A stretch of DNA of 64,000 nucleotides, from positions 1 to 64,000 of the forward strand of contig DASUEU010000074.1 of the NCBI GenBank assembly GCA_036274895.1. Reading direction: 5' to 3'. The notes beneath the pieces are model-generated. The model was given only the letters and a program-made list of their open reading frames with translations, searched no databases and was not told the origin of the DNA. This DNA comes from CALMKX01 sp036274895. Lineage in GTDB: Bacteria; Acidobacteriota; Thermoanaerobaculia; Multivoradales; SZUA-115. The translations under genes and the position numbers were made by a program. Of this stretch, positions 8,271-20,189 are shown one piece after another. The stretch's first letter is position 1; every line of letters begins with the position of its first letter.

Positions 8271-9968
8271 ATGAAGAACATCACCTCCCTCCTGCTGCTC
8301 GCGCTCCTCGGCCTGCCCGTAGAGGCCGCCGACAAGACCAAGGCCTCCGAGCCGCCCGCTCCCGAGCCGACCGACCTGATCGAGACCATGACGGTCTCGG
8401 TGGTCAACGTCGAGACCTACGTCACCGACAAGAAGGGCAACCGCATCAAGGGCTTGAAACGCGAGGACTTCGAGATCCTCGAGAACGGCCGCCCGGTGAC
8501 GATCACCAACTTCTCGGTGATGGAAGGCGGCAAGCTCATCCGCCCTCCCGGCAGCGAGGAGGAGGCGCCGCCCGAGTCTGCCCCCACCGTGCCCGGCCAA
8601 CCGCCGCCTCCCCCTCCCGTGCCAGAGGACCAGCGGTTGCACCTGGTGGTCTACATCGACAACTACAACATCCAGCCTTTCAACCGGAACCGGGTCCTGC
8701 GCGAGCTGCGTGACTTCCTGCGCAACCGCCTCGACGAGCAGGACCGGGTGATGCTGGTGACCTACGACCGCGAGCTGCACGTGCAGCGGGGCTGGACCAC
8801 CGACCCCCGGGCGGTCGCTGCCCAGCTGATCGAGCTAGAGACCATGACCGGCGCCGCCGTGCACCGCGAGTCGGACCGGCGCGACGCGCTGGAGCGGATC
8901 GAGGAGGCGGAGAGCGCCGAGTCGGCGCTCTCGATCGTGCGCACCTACGCGGGCTCGATCTACAACGACCTGAACTTCTCCATCGACGCCCTGCGCGACC
9001 TGGTCAACGGCCTGGCCGGGATGCCGGGCCGCAAGGCGGTGCTTTACGTCTCGGAAGGGCTGCCGCAGATCGCCGGCCAGGATCTCTACTACGCCGTGCA
9101 GGAGAAGTTCCGCGAGCAGACCAGCATCACGACCTCCTTCGAGTTCGACACCTCCCGGCGCTTCCAGGAGCTGACCAATGCCGCCAACACCAACCGGGTG
9201 ACCTTCTACACCATCGATGCCGGGGGTTTGCGCACCTACGGCTACGGTGACGCCTCGAAGCAGACGGCGGGACAGATCGGCTTCCTTGAGCAGGCCTACT
9301 CCACCAACCTCCAGGCCCCCCTGCTGCAGATGGCCGAGGCCACCGGCGGCAAGGCGATCATCAACGCCAACCGCGTCACCAAGGACTTGGACAAGATCGC
9401 CGAGGACTTCGACACCTACTACTCGCTCGGCTACACCCCCGGGCACTTCGGGGATGGCCGGTACTACAAGATCGAGGTCAAGGTGAAGGGCCGCAAGGAC
9501 CTGCTCGTGCGGCACCGTGAGGGCTACCGCGACAAGCCGGCCGTCCAGCGGATGAACGACGGCACCATGGCCGCCCTCATGCACCGCTTCGAGAGCAACC
9601 CCTTGGGCCTGCGCCTGGACTTCGACCCCGGCCAGCCCAGCAAGGACAACCTCTTCCTGGTTCCGGTCAAGGTCAGCATCCCCTTGAGCAGGGTGGTGAT
9701 GGTCCCCGGCGATCCCAGCCACCGCATCCGGCTGAAGGTCTACGTGGTGGCGTTGGACAACGAAGGCGGCATGTCCGAGATCCAGGAAGTGCCGGTGCTG
9801 ATCGACATTCCAGAGGCCGAGGCCGAACGGGCCAAGACCCAGTGGTACCTTTACACCGTGCAGCTGTTGATGCGCCAGGGTCCGCACCGGGTCGCCGTGG
9901 GCTTGCGGGACGAGGTGTCGGGGGAGAGCTCGTTCATCACCGGACAGGTAGCGGTCGGACGACGATGA
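8271..9968 (+). CDS. Exported VWFA-related Acidobacterial-domain protein (second of tandem pair)
   Basis: A 565-residue paralogue of the preceding gene, 23 nt downstream. It has a short signal peptide (MKNITSLLLLALLGLPVEAA), the same opening beta domain (VVNVETYVTDKKGNRIKGLK, REDFEILENGRPVTI), a Pro-rich linker near residues 100-120, and a VWFA-like domain starting at LHLVVYIDNYNIQPFNRNRV. The C-terminal part (YYSLGYTPGHFGDGRYYKIE, VKVKGRKDLLVRHREGYRDK) matches the end of TIGR03436 proteins. There is no clear ribosome-binding site. Its stop overlaps the next start (ATGA). Tandem divergence suggests two subunits or specialised copies. Confidence 0.85.
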   Translation: MKNITSLLLLALLGLPVEAADKTKASEPPAPEPTDLIETMTVSVVNVETYVTDKKGNRIKGLKREDFEILENGRPVTITNFSVMEGGKLIRPPGSEEEAPPESAPTVPGQPPPPPPVPEDQRLHLVVYIDNYNIQPFNRNRVLRELRDFLRNRLDEQDRVMLVTYDRELHVQRGWTTDPRAVAAQLIELETMTGAAVHRESDRRDALERIEEAESAESALSIVRTYAGSIYNDLNFSIDALRDLVNGLAGMPGRKAVLYVSEGLPQIAGQDLYYAVQEKFREQTSITTSFEFDTSRRFQELTNAANTNRVTFYTIDAGGLRTYGYGDASKQTAGQIGFLEQAYSTNLQAPLLQMAEATGGKAIINANRVTKDLDKIAEDFDTYYSLGYTPGHFGDGRYYKIEVKVKGRKDLLVRHREGYRDKPAVQRMNDGTMAALMHRFESNPLGLRLDFDPGQPSKDNLFLVPVKVSIPLSRVVMVPGDPSHRIRLKVYVVALDNEGGMSEIQEVPVLIDIPEAEAERAKTQWYLYTVQLLMRQGPHRVAVGLRDEVSGESSFITGQVAVGRR

Positions 9969-10399
9969 AGAACGACGGCAAGGGCATCTTCGTGCTCAGC
10001 CGCGAGCTCGCGGCGGACCTGCTGGAGCTCGCGGACGCCGAGATCGAAGCCGCCCGCGAAGAGGTGCGCGCCACCTGGCGCCGTTCCTGGCTGGTGCCGG
10101 TGATGGCGATTGTGGCCCTCTTCTTTCTGTTCTGGACGATCGCCCTCTTCGCCTACTTCCTGATCACGCTCTTCGCCCTGAAGCTGCCCACCTGGGGGGC
10201 GGCCCTGGCGGTCTTCGGCCTCTTCCTGGTGCTGGCAGCCGTCTGCGGCGGGATCGCGGCGGCCAAGGCGAAGCAGCTCGAGAATCCCTACGACGTCTTC
10301 GTCCGGCGGCTGCGCGCCCACCTCGACTGGTGGCGCTCCGAGATCAGCTTGCGAGCTCCGGCCCCGGGTTCGGAAGGGCCGAAGGAGCCGGCGCCGTGA
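9965..10399 (+). CDS. Holin-superfamily-III-like membrane protein
   Basis: A 144-residue protein with an acidic N-terminal helix (residues 1-40: LSRELAADLLELADAEIEAA) and two adjacent transmembrane segments (about 45-70 and 77-100), followed by a soluble C-terminal helix. This is the layout of the phage_holin_3_6 / Holin-X family, common in non-phage contexts. ATGA overlap with the VWFA gene upstream and GTGA overlap with the small gene downstream show it is translated as part of the operon. A lytic role is unlikely here; envelope or membrane organisation is an inference. Confidence 0.65.
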   Translation: MKNDGKGIFVLSRELAADLLELADAEIEAAREEVRATWRRSWLVPVMAIVALFFLFWTIALFAYFLITLFALKLPTWGAALAVFGLFLVLAAVCGGIAAAKAKQLENPYDVFVRRLRAHLDWWRSEISLRAPAPGSEGPKEPAP

Positions 10400-10635
10400 G
10401 CCGCCTCGAGGAGAGCCGGGAGAAGGTGCGCACCCGCCTGCGCGAGATCGGCGACGAGGCCGACCGCCAGACCGCGCGAGCCTTGGCCGTCAAGGACGCC
10501 GCCCTGGCGATCCTGGGCACCGTCGGCGCGCTGATCGCCCTGCGTGGGCTCGCCAAGGCGGTCTCGGGTCGCAAGAAGGACCGCGGGGACCGGCCCGAGA
10601 AGGAGCGGGGTCCTAGCCGGCGATCGGGCGCTTGA
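10396..10635 (+). CDS. Small membrane protein, end of VWFA operon
   Basis: A 79-residue protein with a GTG start overlapping the preceding stop (GTGA). A charged helix (SRLEESREKVRTRLREIGDE) precedes one hydrophobic segment (DAALAILGTVGALIALRGLA), and the tail is very basic (GRKKDRGDRPEKERG). It resembles the small DUF3618/YtxH-like partners often found next to holin-III proteins, but I cannot name a family. Its end overlaps the convergent DUF4177 gene by 23 nt. Confidence 0.6.
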   Translation: MSRLEESREKVRTRLREIGDEADRQTARALAVKDAALAILGTVGALIALRGLAKAVSGRKKDRGDRPEKERGPSRRSGA

Positions 10636-10849
10636 AGACGAAGGCGACGTTGTCGGTGGCGCCGGTCTTGAAGTTGACCGACGTGATGCCGACCAGCTCC
10701 CAACCCTCCTGGCCCAGCTCGTTCAGCATCTGTGTGGTGGTACGGTCCGAGGCCTGTGCCGGCGGCGGCCACACCGCCGAGCGGGCCCCCGGGTCGAGTC
10801 GATAGTTCTCGCTGCGGACGTTGATGATCTTGTACTCCCACCTGGTCAT
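10613..10849 (-). CDS. DUF4177 domain protein
   Basis: A 78-residue protein beginning MTRWEYKIINVRSE and containing MLNELGQEGWELVGITSVNF, the DUF4177 signature (small alpha/beta proteins of unknown role). A strong GGAGGAGA lies upstream of the ATG. It is single and convergent with the VWFA operon. No function can be assigned. Confidence 0.8.
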   Translation of the reverse strand: MTRWEYKIINVRSENYRLDPGARSAVWPPPAQASDRTTTQMLNELGQEGWELVGITSVNFKTGATDNVAFVFKRPIAG

Positions 10850-10957
10850 CGCGTCTCTCCTCCCACGCCAGCGCGCCGGCAGCGCCGCCGTCGCGCTCCG
10901 AGGGCTATTGTAGCCTTTGGTGCTGGTGACCGCAGTTTCGGAATCAGAGGAGCGCCG

Positions 10958-11344
10958 ATGGCCATCCACATTGTGCAGCTGGGGAGTCCCCGCGGAGCGG
11001 GGGAGGGTCTGCGCGTCGGCACCGTGAGGCGGCCGCCGAGGGGCGTGCCCAAGGAAGAGTTCGCTTCCCGGGACTTCTACGACGTGTGGTTCCCGAACCT
11101 CGCGCCGAGCGAGGAGCTGCTCAAGGAAGGGCTGGGCGCCGAGGACGAGCGGTCCTGGCGGGCGTTCGAGAGGAAGTTCCGCGCCGAGATGAAGGCCACG
11201 GGCCCGAGCAAGGATCTCGACCTGCTGGCTGCGCTGTCCCACCAGGCCAACTTGGCGATCGGCTGCTACTGCCAGGAGGAGGCTCGCTGTCACCGCTCGA
11301 TCTTGCGGGCACTGCTGGTCGAGCGAGGGGCGGCGGTTCGGTAG
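10958..11344 (+). CDS. DUF488 family protein
   Basis: A 128-residue protein with IVQLGSPRGAGEGLRVGTVR, RPPRGVPKEEFASRDFYDVW and, near the C-terminus, LAIGCYCQEEARCHRSILRA. These match DUF488, whose members carry conserved cysteines near the end (CYCQEEARCH here). An ATG with GAGGAG about 6 nt upstream supports the start. Biochemical function is not established. It appears monocistronic, divergent from DUF4177 and convergent with the beta-lactamase-fold gene. Confidence 0.8.
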   Translation: MAIHIVQLGSPRGAGEGLRVGTVRRPPRGVPKEEFASRDFYDVWFPNLAPSEELLKEGLGAEDERSWRAFERKFRAEMKATGPSKDLDLLAALSHQANLAIGCYCQEEARCHRSILRALLVERGAAVR

Positions 11345-11384
11345 GGCGACGTGGCCCGGCGACGGAGCGAACGCGGCGAAGCCC

Positions 11385-12614
11385 TCAGCGTCCGCACCGG
11401 GAGGAGCCGTCCGGCCCGCGGGTGATCGCGGGCACGATCCGGTCCAGCAGCCCCCGTTGGGGAATGAGGCCGCGGTTCAGGTAGAGGGCGAAGGTAACGC
11501 CGCAGTCGGCCACGTGCCAGAGGCCGGCGGTGTGGCCGCTGAACGCGCCGCCGTGGCCGATCAGGGTGTAGCCCGGGCGCTCCATCTCGACCAGACCGAG
11601 CCCGTAGCCGCTCGAGCGGTCCGGCGGCGCCGTGTCCGAGGTCCACTGGCCCAGCGGCGGCGTGACCCGGAAGGTCCTCATGGCCTCGAGCGATGGCGAC
11701 GCCAGGAGCTTGCCGCCGAGCAGCCCTTCGAGGAAGCGCAGGGCCTCCTCGGCCGGAGCCACCAGGCCGCCCGAGCCCCATTCGGCGGAAGACGCATCGA
11801 GCACGGTGGTGGCGCCCAGCTCACCGAACATCTCGGAGTGCTGCCATTCTTTGACCGGCCCCATGTAGCCGATGGGCATCGGCAGCGTCGAGCGAGGCTC
11901 TTCGTGCTGGGCGAGCCAGGTCCGGTGCAGGCCGAGGGGCTGGTAGACGTAGCGCTGGTAGGCGGCCGGCAAGGAGAGGCCGCTCGCTCGTTCGGCGACG
12001 ACGCCCAGGAGGAAGTAGTTGTTGTTGCTGTAGTCCCAATCCGTTCCGGGCTCGAAGTGGCGGCCGAAGCGTGCCGCGTAGCCGAGCAGCTCTTCCTGGC
12101 TCCAGCGCCGGGTGACCAGATCGATCATCTCCTGGCGCTCAGGCCGCAGGTAGAAGTAGAGGTAGAAGTCCTTGAGGCCGCTGGTGTGGCCGAGCAGATG
12201 GCGCAGGGTGATCTTCGAGGCGTCCGGGAAGGCGGGCAGGAAGCGGTCGAGGGTGTCGTCGAGGGAGAGGCGGCCCTCCTCCGCGAGGCGGAGGATCACC
12301 ACCGCCGTGTAGGTCTTCGAGACGCTGCCGAGGTGGTAGGGGGTATCGAGGGTGAGCAGCCGGCCGGTCTCGCGGTCTGCAAGGCCGGAGGTGATGACCA
12401 GCGGAGGACCGCCATCGACCTTGACGCCGAGGATCGCCCCGGGCGCTCCGGCCTGCGTGCGGACGCGGTCGAGCACCTCGACCAGGGAAGCGCCCGCGCC
12501 GGCCGCGCCGCCACTTCGGCTGGCCGAGGCCGAGGGGGCGGGGGCGCCGGGCGAGCAGGTGGTGAGGAGCAGGGCTGCGAGGGGGAGAAGGCAGAGCAAG
12601 GCTCGGGTAGGCAA
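11385..12614 (-). CDS. Serine beta-lactamase-fold hydrolase, probable lipoprotein
   Basis: A 409-residue class C / penicillin-binding-protein-like hydrolase. A signal sequence with lipobox LTTC (Cys20) predicts lipid anchoring by Lgt. Catalytic motifs are SVSK (Ser97, Lys100), YSN (Tyr195) and HGG near residue 355 in TLIGHGGAFSGHTA. Such proteins include esterases, D-aminopeptidases and peptidoglycan DD-peptidases as well as beta-lactamases; substrate is not predictable. A low-complexity Ser/Ala/Gly stretch follows the lipobox. It lies at the end of a run of minus-strand exported-protein genes. Confidence 0.85.
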   Translation of the reverse strand: MPTRALLCLLPLAALLLTTCSPGAPAPSASASRSGGAAGAGASLVEVLDRVRTQAGAPGAILGVKVDGGPPLVITSGLADRETGRLLTLDTPYHLGSVSKTYTAVVILRLAEEGRLSLDDTLDRFLPAFPDASKITLRHLLGHTSGLKDFYLYFYLRPERQEMIDLVTRRWSQEELLGYAARFGRHFEPGTDWDYSNNNYFLLGVVAERASGLSLPAAYQRYVYQPLGLHRTWLAQHEEPRSTLPMPIGYMGPVKEWQHSEMFGELGATTVLDASSAEWGSGGLVAPAEEALRFLEGLLGGKLLASPSLEAMRTFRVTPPLGQWTSDTAPPDRSSGYGLGLVEMERPGYTLIGHGGAFSGHTAGLWHVADCGVTFALYLNRGLIPQRGLLDRIVPAITRGPDGSSRCGR

Positions 12615-12850
12615 GGGCGGTCCTTTCTTTGGTGGAGGCTGGCCTTGGTGGTCTACGAGCCGCCCTGCCGTTCTGTCCAGCTCCGACCGTCGACCCCGTA
12701 GAAAGTCCGGTGACCGGCCCGCGAGGTCAGCAGCGCCAAGGCTCGGATCCGATGGCGATGGGACGGGTAGATCGTGCCTTCCTCTCTGGCGGACAACGCA
12801 GAGTCATCGCCGGCGATCAAGGTGAGCAAGAGCTGCTGGTCCCCCCCGAC

Positions 12851-13336
12851 TTATGCGGACCGTTGCTCTGGTTGAACTACCGCACTGATCTGTTCGGAAA
12901 GGGAGCGCATCAAGGCCACAGCAGTTTGCTCAGGCGACTCCTCTCCGTCGTGGCCGGAGCTCGTCCCTCCTGCGCCCTCCTCTTCGTCCCGGCCGAGGAG
13001 ATCGCGAAGGAGGTCGATCATCAGCTCAGCGAGCTCCTGTTTGTCAGCGAGGTTGTTGCCCAGCGAAGCGCTCAAGGCAGTCCACTCATCGAGCAGCTCC
13101 TTGGAGCGGGCGCGGGACCGGATCACCTGGTCGAGCTCCAAGACCCTGGAGACCAGGGGTCTCTCACTCCGCGGTGCGGGCAACACGACCCGTGTGCTGG
13201 GCTGCGGTGGTGGTGCAGGCGCCTTGAGCGCAGAGGGCGGAGCGAGCACTGCCAGCACTCCCGTGATCAGCAGCCAGAGCTTCCGCCACCAGCTCACGTC
13301 CGGGGTCGGCCCAGGTGGTGGGCAGGGGCTCGACAT
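12851..13336 (-). CDS. Hypothetical single-pass membrane protein
   Basis: A 161-residue protein I do not recognise. It has a Pro-rich N-terminus, one hydrophobic segment (WLLITGVLAVLAPPSAL, about residues 22-40), a Pro-rich spacer, then a helical domain (LVSRVLELDQVIRSRARSKE, LADKQELAELMIDLLRDLLG) and an acidic Gly/Ser-rich loop. GAAGTGAGG upstream is a possible RBS. The competing plus-strand frame through this region is Pro/Gly/Arg-rich without any domain and was not chosen. It is on the same strand as the exported-protein genes at 13.5-16 kb. Confidence 0.55.
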   Translation of the reverse strand: MSSPCPPPGPTPDVSWWRKLWLLITGVLAVLAPPSALKAPAPPPQPSTRVVLPAPRSERPLVSRVLELDQVIRSRARSKELLDEWTALSASLGNNLADKQELAELMIDLLRDLLGRDEEEGAGGTSSGHDGEESPEQTAVALMRSLSEQISAVVQPEQRSA

Positions 13337-13536
13337 CGCGGGGGCCTCACTTCCATGACTCTAGGAGGCTTCGGCGGGACGTTCACCACCCCCGTGGATG
13401 GTCGCCGGGCCTGGTCTCGGGCGGCGCCCGACGCGCAGAAGGCTTATCGGGCAGAGCCTTCAACCGAGGCCCGGCGGAGCGGCGGTTCGTGACGGGTGCC
13501 GCCCCGCCAGCATCCTCGCGTCTCTCCCCCGCGCCC

Positions 13537-15114
13537 TCAGCGCACCTCGTCGTACTCGGCCAGGTAGCCATCATCCTCGACGCTGAAGGTCACGTCCCGG
13601 CTGCTGAAGCGCACCTGGCTGCGGGGGGCGGTGATCAGCAGGGCGGCCTCGTCGGCGTGGACCGGCCGGCCGCCGGACCAGCTGATGGTCACCGTCTTGC
13701 CGTCGACGGTGGTGACGGTGGCCCCGGCGTCGCCGACCTTGGTCAGCAACCCCAACTCGCTCACGTCGATCGCCGTGCCCTCGCCGCCGGCCACGTTCAC
13801 GCCGGCCATCGCGATGCGGCGCTCGAGGCAGGGGTAGGCCTGGAGCACCGGCGCCACGTAGCCGCAGCTGAGCATGGGGTGGGACCAGAAGTCGGTGGCC
13901 ACCTGGGGCGGCGTCCACGGCAGCGGCGTCTCCTCCTCGTAGAAGAGGCGGAGGAACGAGCTGCCGGTGATCGTGTAGTGGCAGATGCGCCAGAACTGGA
14001 CCTGCGGCAGCCGAACCGAGTGGTCGGGATTGACCGGCGACCCGCTGCCCGGCAGGCTCAGCGCTCCAGCGTTGCTCCAGGTGCCCTGGCGCCAGAGGGC
14101 GTCCCAGTCGAAGCCGTCTTCGGTGGCGAGGGCCAGCCGGAACTGGCCGGTGCCGCCCCAGCTGAAATTGTTGGCCCGCACGTGGACGTGGTGCCGTTCG
14201 GAGTCGTAGGGGCTGGTCGCCCAGTTGGCGTCCCGGCCCTGGGCCAGCATGGTGCGGGGCCCGGTGCTGTTCTCATCCGACCAGGCGAGGTAGAGGTCCC
14301 GATTGACGTAGTGAGAGGAGAGCGACAGTCCCCAGCCGGCGACCGCGCTGCCCGGGTCGGCGTCGAGCACGGTGCCGTCGTAGACCGGGCTCCAGCTGCC
14401 GTTCAAGCTCTCGACCACCGCTCCCACCCGCGTGCTGCTCGACTGGCAGGAGCCAGAGCTGGCCTGCTCGTCCGAGACCACCAGGTAGGCGATCTTGGGT
14501 ACCGGCCGGCACGACTCGCGCACGGTGGTGATGGCGGGGCGCAGCAGCTGGGTGCCGGGGCAGGTGGTGGATTCGACCACGTCGGCGATCAGCAACGGCG
14601 AGCCGGGTGGGGTGATGGTCGGGAACGAGGTGTACTGGATGGCGTTGCCGTTGCTCCAGGTGACGTAGACGTTGGAGCCACGGGCAGTGATCGCCGGCTG
14701 GCGCCCGCCCAGGGCCAGCGGGCTCACCTGGAAGACGGTCGAGCCGAGAGGCCGGAAGGCGTAGTAGACCATGCCACCCGGGGTTCCGTCGTCCTCCCAC
14801 CAAACCACGGCGGGCCGGCCGCTGCTGTCCACCGCGATGGCCGGGGTGTCGACTTCGTACCAACCGGTGCTGAGGCTGATCGGCGTCGTCCAGTCGTCAC
14901 CGTCGAGGGAGGTCACGTAGAGAACCTCCCACATCCGGGCGTAGACCGCGTGGAGCGAGTTGTAGCGCCCCACCTCCATCTTGTTGCCGCTGCCCCAGGC
15001 GAGCGCGGACTCCGCGACATCGGTGCCGTCGATGGGGTCCGACGCCGTGGCCGCGCCGGCGGTGGCGAGCCACAGCGCCAGCGCCAGGCGGGTGGTGCTT
15101 CGTGCTTGGATCAT
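13537..15114 (-). CDS. Exported BNR/sialidase-like beta-propeller protein, unknown function
   Basis: A 525-residue protein with a signal peptide (ending near ATAS, residues 1-25). Repeated blades of the type AIAVDSSGRPAVVWWEDD, GSNVYVTWSNGN and RDLYLAWSDEN suggest a BNR/sialidase-like propeller. About ten cysteines occur in the mature part. The start is set by AAGGAGG about 10 nt upstream. It follows the small exported gene at 15,192 and the sigma/kinase module on the same strand, so co-regulation is possible. No catalytic sialidase residues could be identified; a binding or structural role is as likely. Confidence 0.65.
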   Translation of the reverse strand: MIQARSTTRLALALWLATAGAATASDPIDGTDVAESALAWGSGNKMEVGRYNSLHAVYARMWEVLYVTSLDGDDWTTPISLSTGWYEVDTPAIAVDSSGRPAVVWWEDDGTPGGMVYYAFRPLGSTVFQVSPLALGGRQPAITARGSNVYVTWSNGNAIQYTSFPTITPPGSPLLIADVVESTTCPGTQLLRPAITTVRESCRPVPKIAYLVVSDEQASSGSCQSSSTRVGAVVESLNGSWSPVYDGTVLDADPGSAVAGWGLSLSSHYVNRDLYLAWSDENSTGPRTMLAQGRDANWATSPYDSERHHVHVRANNFSWGGTGQFRLALATEDGFDWDALWRQGTWSNAGALSLPGSGSPVNPDHSVRLPQVQFWRICHYTITGSSFLRLFYEEETPLPWTPPQVATDFWSHPMLSCGYVAPVLQAYPCLERRIAMAGVNVAGGEGTAIDVSELGLLTKVGDAGATVTTVDGKTVTISWSGGRPVHADEAALLITAPRSQVRFSSRDVTFSVEDDGYLAEYDEVR

Positions 15115-15191
15115 GGCCTCTTGCCTCCTTGGTCGAGTTGAGCCCGGTGTGAAGCTCGAGGCCAGTACGCGCCGGATCGTGCCGTTCGGGA

Positions 15192-15974
15192 TCAGGGCAC
15201 GAGGCCGTTGGCGGCGTCCACCGTTCCTTCCGAGGCGGTCAGGCAGAGCCGGCCGCAGCGCTGGCGGTCCTGGGCGCAGCCCGGTCGATCCACGAAGTCG
15301 TGGCCGTCGAGGTCCAGGAAGAGGGCCAGGGTGCTCGTCCCCTGCTCGACGTTCGCGGTGGGCAGGGCGAGCCAGCGTCCGCCGAGGTCGAGCTCGAGAG
15401 GCAGGGGCAGGATCTCGGTGGTCGAGTCCTCCTCACGGGTCAGCACCAGCTCGGCGGCGAGCTCGACCGTGCCCACGAAGAGACCGGTCAGCGCTTCCGG
15501 CGCCGCTTCCTCGAGCACCAGGGTGTTGCCCGGCTGGCGCAGCCCGGCGACGAGCCGGGCCTCGAAGAGCCAGGCGCCGCAGGGGGTCGTCACTGGCTCG
15601 GCGCCGGGGAGGTGGAGCTGGGTGACCCGGGCAGTGGCGGTCGCCCCCGCCCCCTGAGCTCGCAGCTGTGCTGCCGAGATGCGCAGGGTCAGGACCGAGG
15701 AGCGGTTCTGGCTGCCGGCTCCGCCCACCACCAGGCGGCAATCCTCCGAGCTGCCGCCGCCGCGGTCGGGTTCCGGCTCCGGGCCGCCGTCGCAGAGCCA
15801 GTCGGTGAGCCCCGCCACGTCCATGCCGAGGCTGGAGACCGCGTCCGGGGAGAGATCGAGCACCAGGTTCCCCGGCTCGATGCCGTCGGGATCCGCGGCC
15901 TGAGCCCCCAGGCGGGTCGAGAGGGGCGGGGAGAGCGAGAAGAGCAGCGCCAACGCAACGAATCGCCATGTCAT
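15192..15974 (-). CDS. Exported hypothetical protein
   Basis: A 260-residue protein with a signal peptide (MTWRFVALALLFSLSPPLST) and a beta-rich mature part: GNLVLDLSPDAVSSLGMDVA, SSVLTLRISAAQLRAQ, ELVLTREEDSTTEILPLPLE. It has paired cysteines near the middle and end (CAQDRQRCGRLC), suggesting disulfides. An excellent RBS (CAGGAGGAAG) supports the start. It lies 75 nt downstream of the kinase and is followed by the BNR-like gene. I do not recognise the family. Confidence 0.65.
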   Translation of the reverse strand: MTWRFVALALLFSLSPPLSTRLGAQAADPDGIEPGNLVLDLSPDAVSSLGMDVAGLTDWLCDGGPEPEPDRGGGSSEDCRLVVGGAGSQNRSSVLTLRISAAQLRAQGAGATATARVTQLHLPGAEPVTTPCGAWLFEARLVAGLRQPGNTLVLEEAAPEALTGLFVGTVELAAELVLTREEDSTTEILPLPLELDLGGRWLALPTANVEQGTSTLALFLDLDGHDFVDRPGCAQDRQRCGRLCLTASEGTVDAANGLVP

Positions 15975-16049
15975 GGTTTCTTCCTCCTGGAGGGGCCGTG
16001 GTCCCGGCCGTACCAGCTGTCAGTACGCGCCGTCCGCGGAAAAACGGGA

Positions 16050-18915
<2,866 letters not shown>

Positions 18916-18926
<11 letters not shown>

Positions 18927-19512
18927 GGGTTTGAGCGGATCCGCCGCTTCCTTCCAGGGCGAGCAGGATGAAGGCCCGGGCCAGGGCCCAGTCCCGCTTG
19001 ACCGTGGCGCTGCCGATGCCGAGGGCCTCGGCCGTCTCCTCGACGGTGAGGCCGGCGAAGAAGCGCAGCTCGACGATGGTGGCCTGCTGGGGATCGAGGC
19101 GGGCCAGCTCCGAGAGGGCCCGGTCCAGGGCCAGCACGTCGAGGTCGAGCGGGGGCTCGGCCAGCGCCGAGTCGGAGAGGGTGACCTTGATCGGGGCGCT
19201 GCCGCGCTTCTGGCGCCGCCGCGCCCGGTAGCGGTCGACCAGGACGCGACGCATCATCTGGGCGGCGACGCGGAAGAAGTGGGAGCGGTCCTGCCACTGG
19301 GCGCGGTCCTGGCCGGCCAGCCGCAGATAGGCCTCGTGCACCAGGCTGGTCGGCTGCAGGGTGGGCAGCGCGCGGTCGGCCCGCAAGTAGCGCCCGGCCA
19401 GGTACTTGAGCTCCTCGTAGACGAGCGGGATCAGGCGGTCGACCGAGGACACCCCGGCCGCAGAGGGATCGCCGTCCTCCGGCTCCCTGGGCTTGTCCGT
19501 GGGGGCCCGCAT
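18916..19512 (-). CDS. ECF-type RNA polymerase sigma factor (module 1)
   Basis: A 198-residue sigma-70-like factor of the Acidobacterial/Planctomycete kind (TIGR02999-like). Region 2 has LIPLVYEELKYLAGRYLRAD and SLVHEAYLRLAGQDRAQW. Region 4 helix-turn-helix has LTVEETAEALGIGSATVKRD. ATG at 19,512 was chosen from several upstream possibilities because it starts just before the charged N-terminus and the family length (about 190) fits. No anti-sigma factor gene is next to it; the adjacent kinase may take that regulatory role, as reported for kinase-linked ECF groups. Target genes may be the exported proteins at 13.5-16 kb (inference). Confidence 0.88.
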
Positions 19513-19606
19513 GGATGGGGCGAAGTCTAGCACCCGGGTCCGGGCGAGCCTCGGGGCTCGGGCGAGAGGTGCCCTGGCCGGGCGCCTTCGAGGAGCTGGT
19601 GGTCCC

Positions 19607-20185
19607 TCAGGCCCCGAACCAGCCCTTGAGCCGGGCCTCTTCGAGGCGGATCTCGAGATACTCCCACAGGGCCGGGCAGCCGGCCGCGATCGGTGGGCCG
19701 ACCCGACGCACCACGCGTTCGTGGCTGATGCCGTTCTCTCGCCAGCTCTGGCCCTCATTGGCCAGGTTCAGCAGCACGGGCATGGCGCGGTCGACAGCGT
19801 GAGCGAAGCGGGCTTCGGGCGTCACCCCTTGGTCGAACTCCTGCCACAAAGCGATGAGCGGGGCCGCCTGCTCCTCCGGCAGCAGGCCGAAGATGCGCGT
19901 CACCGCCGCCAGCTCCGCCACCTGGCGCTCCTCCCAGCCGGTCTCGGCGAAGGCGATCAGGTCGCCGGCGTCGATCTCGCCGATGTCGTGCACCAGCAGC
20001 ATGAAGACCACTCGGTTGAGGTCGATCGGAGCCTGCGCGTAGCGCGCCAGAGAAGTCGCCAGCAGTGCGATCTGCCAGCTGTGCTCGGCCGAGTTCTCAT
20101 AACGATCGAGCCCCAGCGGTCGGACCTTGCGGGTCACCGCCTTGAGCTTGTCCAGCTCGAGGATGAAGTCGATGATCGGTTGCAT
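19607..20185 (-). CDS. HD-domain phosphohydrolase (HDDC2/YfbR-like)
   Basis: A 192-residue HD-superfamily protein. Metal ligands are visible as ENSAEHSWQIALLA (His of the first motif) and FMLLVHDIGEIDAGDLIAFA (HD pair), with a later Asp in FAHAVDRAMPVLLN. These match 5'-deoxynucleotidase YfbR / HDDC2 proteins, which dephosphorylate nucleoside monophosphates. Length is typical (about 190). It starts 4 nt after the stop of the DUF3298-like gene, so it is probably co-transcribed. The exact nucleotide substrate is not predictable. Confidence 0.82.
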   Translation of the reverse strand: MQPIIDFILELDKLKAVTRKVRPLGLDRYENSAEHSWQIALLATSLARYAQAPIDLNRVVFMLLVHDIGEIDAGDLIAFAETGWEERQVAELAAVTRIFGLLPEEQAAPLIALWQEFDQGVTPEARFAHAVDRAMPVLLNLANEGQSWRENGISHERVVRRVGPPIAAGCPALWEYLEIRLEEARLKGWFGA

Positions 20186-20189
20186 GGTG

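Noticed and set aside
12629..13492. A plus-strand frame over the 161-residue hypothetical gene
   Set aside because: No motif, no RBS, and mixed composition; the minus-strand frame has a TM segment and coherent helices.
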